Positions 56,608 through 64,000 of a stretch of DNA of 64,000 nt are shown here, piece by piece; within the stretch, counting starts at the first letter, position 1; every line of letters starts with the position of its first letter. The stretch spans positions 44,222-108,221 of the forward strand of contig NZ_FOVP01000020.1 of assembly GCF_900115165.1 (NCBI RefSeq), given 5' to 3'. Below the pieces are notes generated by a model, which did no database searches, was not told where the DNA came from, and saw only the letters and a program-made list of their open reading frames with translations. This DNA is from Roseovarius lutimaris. Lineage in GTDB: Bacteria; Pseudomonadota; Alphaproteobacteria; Rhodobacterales; Rhodobacteraceae. Position numbers and translations under genes: made by a program.

Positions 56608-57180
56608 ATGGTCGTATTGAACAAAATCTACACGCGCACCGGTGACGCCGGGGAAACCGCACTTGGCAACGGGTCGCGGGTGGCCAAACATTCGGCCCGC
56701 GTGACCGCCTATGGCACCGTCGATGAGGTCAACGCGACCGTCGGCCTTGCCCGGCTCGCCGCCGCGGGCGAGACCGACGAGGCGCTTGCGCGTATTCAGA
56801 ATGACCTTTTTGATCTTGGTGCCGACCTGTGCCGCCCGGATATGGACAAGGACGGCGATGCCGAATATCCGCCGCTGCGCGTGGCGGCGAGCCAGGTTGA
56901 CCGGCTTGAGGCCGAAATCGACGCGATGAACAAGCATCTTGAACCGCTGCGCAGTTTCATTCTGCCGGGGGGGGCGGCGCTTGCGGCGCATCTGCATCTT
57001 TGTCGCACCGTGTCGCGCCGGGCCGAGCGGTTGACGGTGGAACTTGCAACGATTGAACAGGTCAATGAGGCGGCGGTGAAATACCTTAATCGCCTGAGCG
57101 ATTGGTTTTTTGTTGCCTCGCGCATGGCGAATGATGGCGGCAAGGACGATGTTTTGTGGGTTCCGGGCGCGAACCGCTGA
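56608..57180 (+). CDS. Cob(I)alamin adenosyltransferase, PduO type
   Basis: The 190-residue protein has the PduO signature: IYTRTGDAGETALGNG at the N-terminus, TAYGTVDEVNATVGLAR, and the C-terminal helix RRAERLTVEL with YLNRLSDWFFVASRMAN. It transfers the adenosyl group of ATP to cob(I)alamin, forming the cofactor of adenosylcobalamin-dependent mutases such as those of the ethylmalonyl-CoA pathway. It starts 3 bp after the HIG1-like gene. Confidence 0.92.
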   Translation: MVVLNKIYTRTGDAGETALGNGSRVAKHSARVTAYGTVDEVNATVGLARLAAAGETDEALARIQNDLFDLGADLCRPDMDKDGDAEYPPLRVAASQVDRLEAEIDAMNKHLEPLRSFILPGGAALAAHLHLCRTVSRRAERLTVELATIEQVNEAAVKYLNRLSDWFFVASRMANDGGKDDVLWVPGANR

Positions 57181-57367
57181 AAGCGGCCAAGCGCCCACTT
57201 GCAACACTCTCGCAAGATTCTTGCGCTCAAAACCGGAAACGCGACGTCGTCAGACGCCAACGTGACGATTTTGCCCTGTTTCACCTGCGCCAGACCCGGT
57301 ATCAACGCGCAAGATAGCTTTACAGAAGAGTCGTCGGCTCTTCATCAAACCGAGGGAGACCATGCCA

Positions 57368-58126
57368 ATGAAGGTGCTTGTACCTGTCAAACGCGTGATC
57401 GATTACAACGTGAAGGTCCGTGTCAAGGCGGACGGCAGCGGTGTCGATCTAGCCAATGTCAAAATGTCGATGAACCCGTTTGACGAGATTGCCGTTGAAG
57501 AGGCCATTCGCCTTAAAGAGGCCGGCAAGGCCGACGAGGTGATCGCCGTATCCATCGGCGTCAAGCAGGCTCAGGAAACGCTGCGCACCGCGCTTGCGAT
57601 GGGCGCGGATCGCGCGATTCTGGTGATTGCCGCCGATGATGTTCACACCGATATCGAGCCTTTGGCGGTCGCCAAGATCCTCAAGGCGGTGATCGACGAA
57701 GAACAGCCCGGCGTCGTACTCTGCGGCAAACAGGCGATCGACAACGACATGAACGCCACCGGCCAGATGCTCTCGGCGCTGTTGGGCTGGAGCCAGGCCA
57801 CCTTTGCCTCCAAGCTTGATATCGACGGTGACAGCGCCGTCGTGACCCGCGAAGTGGATGGCGGTCTTCAGACCATCAAGGTGACGATGCCGACCATCGT
57901 GTCGGTCGATCTGCGCCTGAACGAGCCGCGCTATGCGAGCCTTCCCAATATCATGAAGGCTAAGAAAAAGCCGCTGGATGAGAAAACCGCCGCCGATTAC
58001 GGCGTCGATGTCACCCCGCGTCTTGAAATCACCGGCACGTCAGAGCCTGAATCCCGCGCGGCTGGGATCATCGTAGGTTCGGTAGACGAGCTTGTTGCAA
58101 AACTCAAAGAAGCGGGGGCCGTGTAA
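57368..58126 (+). CDS. etfB: Electron transfer flavoprotein subunit beta
   Basis: The 252-residue protein begins [17 protein letters not shown] and contains [15 protein letters not shown], the AMP-binding [14 protein letters not shown] and the ETF-beta recognition loop [20 protein letters not shown]. With EtfA it carries electrons from acyl-CoA dehydrogenases to ETF-ubiquinone oxidoreductase. The ATG at 57368, 9 bases after GGAG, is preferred to the ATG at 57362. A small hairpin (GAAGAG...CTCTTC, about 57326-57344) lies in its leader. Confidence 0.96.
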   Translation: MKVLVPVKRVIDYNVKVRVKADGSGVDLANVKMSMNPFDEIAVEEAIRLKEAGKADEVIAVSIGVKQAQETLRTALAMGADRAILVIAADDVHTDIEPLAVAKILKAVIDEEQPGVVLCGKQAIDNDMNATGQMLSALLGWSQATFASKLDIDGDSAVVTREVDGGLQTIKVTMPTIVSVDLRLNEPRYASLPNIMKAKKKPLDEKTAADYGVDVTPRLEITGTSEPESRAAGIIVGSVDELVAKLKEAGAV

Positions 58127-59052
58127 TGTCTGTTCTACTTCTCGCAGAAGTCACCGATGGCGAACTCTCGCTGGATGCCACCGCGAAGGCCGTAACAGCC
58201 GCCGAAAAACTGGGGGATGTGACGGCGCTGTGCTGTGGCGCATCTGCCGCGGCCGCCGGTGAAGAGGCCGCGAAAATCGCGGGCGTTTCCAAGGTGTTGG
58301 TCGCCGAGGATGCCTCGCTTGGTCACCGTCTGGCAGAACCCACTGCGGCGCTGATTGTCAGCCTTGCCGGTGATTATAGCCATATCGTTGCCCCGGCCAC
58401 GACCGACGCCAAGAACGTGTTGCCGCGTGTGGCGGCGCTCTTGGATGTGATGGTGATCTCTGACGCTTCCGGCGTTGTGGATGCCGACACATTCGAGAGG
58501 CCGATTTACGCCGGCAATGCCATTCAGACCGTGAAATCGCGGGATGGCAAAAAGGTCGTGTCGTTCCGCACCTCGACGTTTGACGCCGCTGGCGAACAGG
58601 CCGCCGCCCCGGTCGAGACGATTTCCGCCGCCGCCAATCCCGGCCTGTCGGAATGGGTCGAAGACAAGGTCGCGGCCTCGGATCGCCCCGAACTGACCTC
58701 GGCGGGTGTCGTGGTATCGGGCGGGCGCGGTGTTGGCTCAAAGGACGACTTTGCGCTGATCGAAAGCCTCGCGGACAAGCTTGGCGCCGCTGTGGGTGCA
58801 TCGCGCGCTGCGGTCGATTCGGGCTATGCGCCGAACGATTGGCAGGTTGGCCAGACCGGCAAGGTCGTTGCCCCCAACCTCTATGTTGCGGTCGGTATTT
58901 CCGGCGCGATTCAGCACCTTGCGGGCATGAAAGACAGCAAGGTCATCGTCGCCATCAACAAGGACGAAGAAGCGCCGATCTTTCAGGTCGCCGATTTCGG
59001 CCTGGTCGCGGACCTGTTCACGGCCGTACCCGAGCTTGTCGAAAAGCTGTAA
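58126..59052 (+). CDS. etfA: Electron transfer flavoprotein subunit alpha
   Basis: The 308-residue protein has the N-terminal ETF domain and the C-terminal FAD-binding domain with VVSGGRGVGSKDDF, GAAVGASRAAVDSGYA, GQTGKVVAPNLYVAVGISG and INKDEEAPIFQVADFG. Its ATG shares one base with the etfB stop (TAATG), so synthesis of the two subunits is coupled. A strong terminator follows 25 bp after its stop. Confidence 0.97.
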   Translation: MSVLLLAEVTDGELSLDATAKAVTAAEKLGDVTALCCGASAAAAGEEAAKIAGVSKVLVAEDASLGHRLAEPTAALIVSLAGDYSHIVAPATTDAKNVLPRVAALLDVMVISDASGVVDADTFERPIYAGNAIQTVKSRDGKKVVSFRTSTFDAAGEQAAAPVETISAAANPGLSEWVEDKVAASDRPELTSAGVVVSGGRGVGSKDDFALIESLADKLGAAVGASRAAVDSGYAPNDWQVGQTGKVVAPNLYVAVGISGAIQHLAGMKDSKVIVAINKDEEAPIFQVADFGLVADLFTAVPELVEKL

Positions 59053-59077
59053 ACCCGGCCTCGCCGGTTGAATTGAA

Positions 59078-59112
59078 AAGGCCCGCGCAGATAATATGCG
59101 CGGGCCTTATTT
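59078..59112 (+). terminator. Intrinsic terminator of etfBA
   Basis: AAGGCCCGCGCA (59078-59089), a 7-base loop and TGCGCGGGCCTT (59097-59108) form a perfect 12-bp stem followed by ATTTGT. It can also serve the convergent gene on the other strand (AAAAGG side rich in A). Confidence 0.88.
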
Positions 59113-59122
59113 GTAGTCTCAC

Positions 59123-59956
59123 CTATTTGCTAAGCACCTCAGTCAGCGTCGGCAAGAGCGCCTTTGACGCCTCGGCATGGGCCAGCGGACCGGGCAGATC
59201 GGCGGCGACCGCCTCTTCCATCGGGGCAAATCGCATGCCGCGCGTGCCCTGATCGCGCGCGGCGCGGCTTATCACCACCTCAACCACCCGCGCGGCGCGC
59301 GCGCCAATGGCATTCAGCATCGAGCGGCTGACAAAGGCCGGGTCATTGGCAATATCGGCCGGGCCATCGCCGCGCCCGGGTTTGTGCCCGGCGAACCACA
59401 GTAACACAACGGGCCGCTCAAGCCGCGCCAGAAGCTGTTCCATGCGTTCGACCCAGGTTTCCTGTAGCCCCTCGCGCAACACCGAAAAGCGCTCCGGCGC
59501 GATCTGGTTCAGCTGCGCCATCATGTGGCGGGTAAAGTGAAATTCGGTGAAGTCCACCTCGGGGAAAAGCCGTCGCATGCGATCCGTTGCTTGCAAGAAC
59601 CGGTCATTGCGGCGCGGATGCACCCGGTAAAACGGATTGGACAGGTTCATCGCACAGGGAAGCTGAAGGATCACCGCCCTGGCGCCCCGCGCGAGATCAA
59701 CAAGACCGTCATCCATTAAAAACGCATCGACCCCGGCATTGGCCCAGCCGAAGTTGACGCAGGTCACGCCCAATTGCCGTTCAAGCAGATCGGGATAAGG
59801 CCGCTCAATGAATTTGCCGTAGGTTTCCGTGCCGCCAAGACAGGCCACATAATCCTTGTTCAAGACCCGTTGCGGCCCACGAAACAGCAGTTTTGATGTC
59901 CCATAGCGCACAGGCATATAGTCGACGGGCTGACGCCCCATCCGTTCAAAGGCCAT
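59123..59956 (-). CDS. DUF6473-like hypothetical protein
   Basis: The 277-residue soluble protein has the conserved stretches PVRYGTSKLLFRGP, CLGGTETYGKFIERPYP, VNFGWANAGVDAF, NLSNPFYRVHPRRNDRF and FTEFHFTRHMM, which I associate with the family DUF6473 of Rhodobacteraceae, often near sulfotransferase-like genes. The GGTETYG block recalls an SGNH-type nucleophile region, but no enzyme activity is known. The ATG at 59956 is preferred to 59968. It lies between etfA and hbd on the opposite strand. Confidence 0.65.
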   Translation of the reverse strand: MAFERMGRQPVDYMPVRYGTSKLLFRGPQRVLNKDYVACLGGTETYGKFIERPYPDLLERQLGVTCVNFGWANAGVDAFLMDDGLVDLARGARAVILQLPCAMNLSNPFYRVHPRRNDRFLQATDRMRRLFPEVDFTEFHFTRHMMAQLNQIAPERFSVLREGLQETWVERMEQLLARLERPVVLLWFAGHKPGRGDGPADIANDPAFVSRSMLNAIGARAARVVEVVISRAARDQGTRGMRFAPMEEAVAADLPGPLAHAEASKALLPTLTEVLSK

Positions 59957-60051
59957 AACGCCCCCCATGTTTAACTCACCCGTCCCAAGGATTCGCGTAA
60001 ATCCATTGAGAATTTCCTAAAGCTAAAATTAACCCCTGTTTTTAGTGGTTT

Positions 60052-60071
60052 CCGGCTCTTGCAGCCTGGCC
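60052..60071. repeat. CCGGCTCTTGC repeat, diverged copy 3
   Basis: CCGGCTCTTGCAGCCTGGCC shares its first 11 and last 4 bases with the copy at 56286-56305. It lies in the leader of hbd, 45 bases before the start codon. Confidence 0.4.
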
Positions 60072-60116
60072 CTGACGGGGCCTATGCTAGGCGCGAACAA
60101 CGGCAGGGGCGGGCAG

Positions 60117-60992
60117 ATGGATATTGCGAAAATCGGCGTGGTCGGCGCGGGGCAGATGGGCAACGGGATCGCCCATGTGATGGCGCTTGCGGGCTATGAT
60201 GTCCTGCTCAACGATATCAGCGGCGAGGCGTTGCAAAATGCCGTTGCGCTGATCCGCAAGAACCTTGACCGTCAGGTCAGTCGCGAGAAAATAAGCCAGG
60301 ACGAGATGGATGCGGCGATGGCGCGGATCGCCACCACCCAGACACTGACTGATCTTGGGGCAACCGATCTGGTGATCGAGGCCGCGACCGAACGCGAGCC
60401 GGTCAAACAGGCGATTTTCGATGAGTTGCTGCCGCATCTTCAGCCCCATACCATCCTGACCTCGAACACCTCGTCGATCTCGATCACCCGGCTGGCAAGC
60501 CGCACCGACCGACCGGAAAAATTCATGGGGTTTCATTTCATGAACCCGGTCCCGGTGATGCAGCTGGTCGAGCTTATTCGCGGCATCGCCACCGACCGTG
60601 AAACCTACGATTCTTGCCTTGCCGTGGTTGAAAAGCTTGGCAAGACCGCCGCCTCTGCCGAGGATTTCCCGGCCTTTATCGTCAATCGCATCCTGATGCC
60701 GATGATCAACGAGGCGGTCTATACGCTCTATGAAGGGGTCGGAAACGTCAAATCAATCGACGAGTCGCTCAAGCTTGGCGCCAACCATCCGATGGGCCCC
60801 TTGGAGCTGGCCGATTTCATCGGTCTGGATACCTGCCTCGCGATCATGAACGTGCTGCATGACGGGCTGGCCGATACCAAATACCGGCCCTGTCCCTTGC
60901 TCACCAAATATGTCGAGGCCGGCTGGCTCGGACGCAAGACCGGGCGCGGGTTCTATGACTATCGCGGCGAAACACCAGTGCCCACGCGCTAG
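60117..60992 (+). CDS. 3-hydroxybutyryl-CoA dehydrogenase
   Basis: The 291-residue protein has the NAD-binding IGVVGAGQMGNGIAHVMALAG, the catalytic His/Glu region FMGFHFMNPVPVMQLVELI, SNTSSISIT, and the C-terminal NHPMGPLELADFIGLDTCL with GRKTGRGFYDY. It interconverts acetoacetyl-CoA and 3-hydroxybutyryl-CoA, used in storage polymer and ethylmalonyl-CoA metabolism. The start at 60117 follows AGGGGCGGGC. It probably belongs functionally with the ETF genes upstream. Confidence 0.93.
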   Translation: MDIAKIGVVGAGQMGNGIAHVMALAGYDVLLNDISGEALQNAVALIRKNLDRQVSREKISQDEMDAAMARIATTQTLTDLGATDLVIEAATEREPVKQAIFDELLPHLQPHTILTSNTSSISITRLASRTDRPEKFMGFHFMNPVPVMQLVELIRGIATDRETYDSCLAVVEKLGKTAASAEDFPAFIVNRILMPMINEAVYTLYEGVGNVKSIDESLKLGANHPMGPLELADFIGLDTCLAIMNVLHDGLADTKYRPCPLLTKYVEAGWLGRKTGRGFYDYRGETPVPTR

Positions 60993-61004
60993 CGCAACCG
61001 CTGG

Positions 61005-61027
61005 CTTTCATCTTTCCATAAATACTC
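61005..61027. repeat. GAGTATTTATGG...AAGATGAAAG repeat, copy 2
   Basis: These 23 bases are the exact reverse complement of 29451-29473. The copy lies between the convergent hbd and P450 genes. Confidence 0.8.
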
Positions 61028-61042
61028 CCGCGCGGAGCGCAC

Positions 61043-62428
61043 CTAAACCGGCTCTGCCTCAAGCCAGACACCGCCTTCGGGGCGCAGCGTCAGGATCATC
61101 ACTGGGTTCGGGTCGCGCCCGGCCACCGGGGTAAAGCGAAAGCGTGACAAGAGCGTCGCCAGAATGATGACGGCCTCTTGCAGGGCAAAGCTTGCCCCGA
61201 TGCAAATCCGCGGCCCGTCGCCAAATGGCAGGTATGCATAGCGCGGCACCGCCTTGCGATCAACGAAACGATCCGGGCGAAATCTGTCGGGATCGTCCCA
61301 GAGCAGGTGATTGCGGTGCAGCGCATAGATCGGGATGATCACCGTGTCGCCGGGCCGGATGTCGCGGCCGCAAAGGGTATCGGCGATCTGTGCGGTGCGC
61401 GATATGATCCCCGCCGGTGGATAGAGCCGCAGGGCTTCGTCGATGATCTGGCGGATATAGGGCAGCCTGGCCACATCCTCGTCGGTGGCGGCGCGGCCCT
61501 CCAGCACGCTTTGCGCCTCGGCGCGGGCGCGGTCCTGAACGCCCTGATCATAGGCACAAAGATAGAGCGACCATGACAAGGCCAACGCGGTGGTTTCGTG
61601 GCCTGCGACGATAAAAGTCAAGAGGTTGTCACGCAGTTCGGCCGTGTTCATCTTGCGGTGGGTCTCGGGGTCTTCGCCCTCGATCAGCAGATCAAGCAGA
61701 TCGGGCACGCCCTCTGGCCCACGCGCCCGACGCGCCTCGACGGCCTCGTCGGCGACGCGTTTCATTGCCGAAACACTGCCCCCCGACATGATCCGCGCCG
61801 GGCGCGGCACCCAGTCGGGCAGGCCCAGAATATCAAACAAGGAAATCTTGCCGGCATCCGAGATATAGGCGTCAATGCCGCGATGCACCACATCGGCGTC
61901 AAAGGTGCCGTCATCGGAAAAGGTGACATCGGCGATGATGTCAAAGGTGGTGCGCACCATATCGGCGGCCATATCCACCGCTTGGGGACCGGCCTCGGCG
62001 ATGCGCGCACAGGATCGTTCGGCGGCGGCGGTCATGATCGGGGCAAGAGCCATCATGTTGCGATGCGAAAACACCGGCGCCGCCGTACGTCTCTGCCAAC
62101 GCCAATGCGCGCCCTCGGCGATGAAAAGTGATTCGCCGATTGCCGGGCGCAGCAGGTTTTTGGTGACCAGAGACTTGGGGTAATCGTCGAGGTTTTCCAG
62201 AAGCATCCGGCGGATTGCATCCGGGTCCATCACCATGTGCCACCGTTTTCCGGTGCGCCCCGAGACCATCGGCTGGCGGGTGGCGATGTCGGGGATGATC
62301 GACAACACATTGGCCCGCGCCGCCTTCAGACTTGCGAAGATATTCATCGGTTCGGTGACAAGCGGCACTTTCACGGGATACGTGCGGGCCGGGCTGGCGG
62401 CGGCGGGGGGCGGGGCTGCGGGTTGCAT
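61043..62428 (-). CDS. Cytochrome P450
   Basis: The 461-residue protein has all P450 marks: the I-helix IVAGHETTALALSW, the K-helix EALRLYPPAG (ExxR), the PERF-like DRFRPDRFVD, and the heme-binding loop FGDGPRICIGASFA with the axial Cys. It would hydroxylate an unknown substrate. The N-terminus is Ala/Pro-rich with no membrane helix, so the protein is soluble. No ferredoxin or reductase gene is adjacent. The start at 62428 is set by the family length. Confidence 0.93.
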   Translation of the reverse strand: MQPAAPPPAAASPARTYPVKVPLVTEPMNIFASLKAARANVLSIIPDIATRQPMVSGRTGKRWHMVMDPDAIRRMLLENLDDYPKSLVTKNLLRPAIGESLFIAEGAHWRWQRRTAAPVFSHRNMMALAPIMTAAAERSCARIAEAGPQAVDMAADMVRTTFDIIADVTFSDDGTFDADVVHRGIDAYISDAGKISLFDILGLPDWVPRPARIMSGGSVSAMKRVADEAVEARRARGPEGVPDLLDLLIEGEDPETHRKMNTAELRDNLLTFIVAGHETTALALSWSLYLCAYDQGVQDRARAEAQSVLEGRAATDEDVARLPYIRQIIDEALRLYPPAGIISRTAQIADTLCGRDIRPGDTVIIPIYALHRNHLLWDDPDRFRPDRFVDRKAVPRYAYLPFGDGPRICIGASFALQEAVIILATLLSRFRFTPVAGRDPNPVMILTLRPEGGVWLEAEPV

Positions 62429-62545
62429 CGGGCACCTCTCTGCTGGTCCCAATGATATAGGGGCGGTGCCGCATTTGGGCAAATGATTGCGAAGACCGGG
62501 CTGCTGCTGTATCGGTCGGCAACTCCATTTCCAAGGGAATATCCA

Positions 62546-63253
62546 ATGACGCGCCTGTTCGCCCTTCTCGGGCTGGTTTTGATCACCGCCTGCACCAATC
62601 CCAATGACCTTGACGAGACACCGGCCTATCTGGGCAACTTCAGTCTTGGGCATAACGTGGTGGTTGCGCCAAACCTGACCAAGGGGCCGGCCTCGCGCGC
62701 GGCCAGCAAGGAGGAATGGATTGCGGCAATGACCAAGGCGATGACGGACCGCTTCAGTCGCTATGATGGCTCCAAACTTTATCATCTCGGGGTGAGCGTC
62801 GAAGGTTATGTTCTGGCAATTCCGGGCGTGCCTCTTGTGGCCTCACCCAAATCGGCGCTGATTCTCAACGTCACCGTCTGGGACGATGCGGCGGGCAAAA
62901 AGCTCAATGAAAATCCGCATACCGTTACCGTGCTCGAAAGCATCTCTGGTCCTGTCTTGCTTGGGTCCGGGCTGACCCAGAGCAAGGAAAAACAAATGCT
63001 GAACCTGAGCCGTAACGCGGCCAAGCAGATTCAGAACTGGCTTCAGAACCAGAATAACGATCTCGGGTGGTTCGAGGACGACGGCAAACCTGCCAAGTCC
63101 AAGGCCCGCCCCAAGGTTGCGCCCACCTCCGACACCGCCGCGACTGCGGCGGATGAGGCGGATGAGGGGTCTACTGCGGCCAGGACGGCCAGCGCCGTAG
63201 CCGCGGCCGAGGTCATCGAAGAGCCCGCCGTTGCACCGGCCGCCGCCGAGTGA
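62546..63253 (+). CDS. Hypothetical lipoprotein with Ala-rich tail
   Basis: The 235-residue protein starts MTRLFALLGLVLITAC, a signal peptide with lipobox ITAC (Cys16). A middle domain (about 30-165, with YHLGVSVEGYVLAIPG and ALILNVTVWDD) is predicted mixed alpha/beta and the last 60 residues are an Ala/Glu-rich, disordered tail. I do not recognise a named family. It is divergent from the P450 gene and precedes tuf. Confidence 0.75.
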   Translation: MTRLFALLGLVLITACTNPNDLDETPAYLGNFSLGHNVVVAPNLTKGPASRAASKEEWIAAMTKAMTDRFSRYDGSKLYHLGVSVEGYVLAIPGVPLVASPKSALILNVTVWDDAAGKKLNENPHTVTVLESISGPVLLGSGLTQSKEKQMLNLSRNAAKQIQNWLQNQNNDLGWFEDDGKPAKSKARPKVAPTSDTAATAADEADEGSTAARTASAVAAAEVIEEPAVAPAAAE

Positions 63254-63424
63254 CGCCAAGGCGGCGCTCTATGGCCATCAGGTTGTCGGGGCAAAGGGCG
63301 CCATTCGATCTGCGCGCCCGAAAACCGCAGGAACGGCTTGATTTTCCCCGCGTAACCCAATAAACGGCGCGCGGAGTAGATAATCGGGCCGATGGGCCCC
63401 CCAACCGACAAGGCGCCCTGCACC

Positions 63425-64000
<576 letters not shown>

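Noticed and set aside
63254..63424. tRNA genes near tuf
   Set aside because: No cloverleaf or TTCRANY-type T-loop was found here or in the other intergenic regions I read.

Overview
The window reads as ordinary chromosomal DNA of a high-GC alphaproteobacterium of the order Rhodobacterales (roseobacter/Rhodobacter type). The evidence is the gene families and their order: an F1-only ATP synthase operon (atpHAGDC) without the Fo genes, the pckA / chvI-chvG / short hprK / rapZ / mannose-type EIIA / HPr block, etfB-etfA-(DUF6473-like)-3-hydroxybutyryl-CoA dehydrogenase, an acyl-CoA dehydrogenase with the N-terminal extension of methylsuccinyl-CoA dehydrogenase, and several small intergenic repeat families of the kind seen in roseobacters. 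I see no phage, transposase, CRISPR array, rRNA or tRNA. Coding density is very high and about 70 genes are annotated. Only two stretches without a gene exceed 300 bases (10890-11269 and 46522-46887), and both look regulatory.

Layout. 1-6.8 kb: tail of a prephenate dehydrogenase, an extensin-like lipoprotein, a DUF2125 protein, a ChaC-type glutathione-degrading enzyme, a MotA/MotB-like (ExbB/OmpA) pair with a very long coiled coil, and an M23 peptidase. 6.8-10.9 kb: clpA, gloB and a methyltransferase. 11.2-16.3 kb: atpHAGDC with candidate promoters and a clear terminator, then an H-type lectin protein. 16.7-21.8 kb: prs, a glutathione-dependent isomerase homologue, an alpha/beta hydrolase, and a ribF-ycgN-ltaE operon joined by ATGA overlaps. 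21.8-29.4 kb: an RND pump with its adaptor, then moaB, a LysE exporter, a phosphoesterase and a uracil-DNA glycosylase. 29.5-33.5 kb: a tightly coupled pyrB-(two membrane proteins)-(33-aa peptide)-pyrC'-plsY operon. 33.5-37.3 kb: gshA, a small membrane protein, rsmE and ubiA. 37.3-44.8 kb: a large OmpA/BON-like protein, a DUF1045 protein, an FAA hydrolase, a SLAC1-type channel, mcd and a TauE exporter. 44.9-52.3 kb: pckA, chvI-chvG-hprK-rapZ-EIIA-ptsH and an acyltransferase. 52.3-64 kb: parC, an SH3 protein, an SDR enzyme, a HIG1-like protein, a PduO adenosyltransferase, etfBA, a DUF6473-like protein, hbd, a cytochrome P450, a lipoprotein and the start of tuf.

How the genes work together. The clearest functional module is the envelope-sensing ChvG/ChvI two-component system next to a PTS phosphorelay (HprK, EIIA-Man, HPr) and RapZ, divergent from the gluconeogenic gene pckA. 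Their shared 366-bp intergenic region holds three copies of a 20-bp repeat at exact two-helical-turn spacing. A second theme is acyl-CoA metabolism: mcd, the ETF electron carrier, 3-hydroxybutyryl-CoA dehydrogenase and a cobalamin adenosyltransferase all fit the ethylmalonyl-CoA route. A third is glutathione: gshA, gloB, ChaC and the isomerase homologue. The most interesting candidates for new biology are the stator-like pair with a rod-like linker, the pyr operon with a dihydroorotase lacking its metal ligands and three unknown small membrane proteins, the phased repeats upstream of chvI and pckA, and the dispersed repeats that mostly sit at convergent gene ends.
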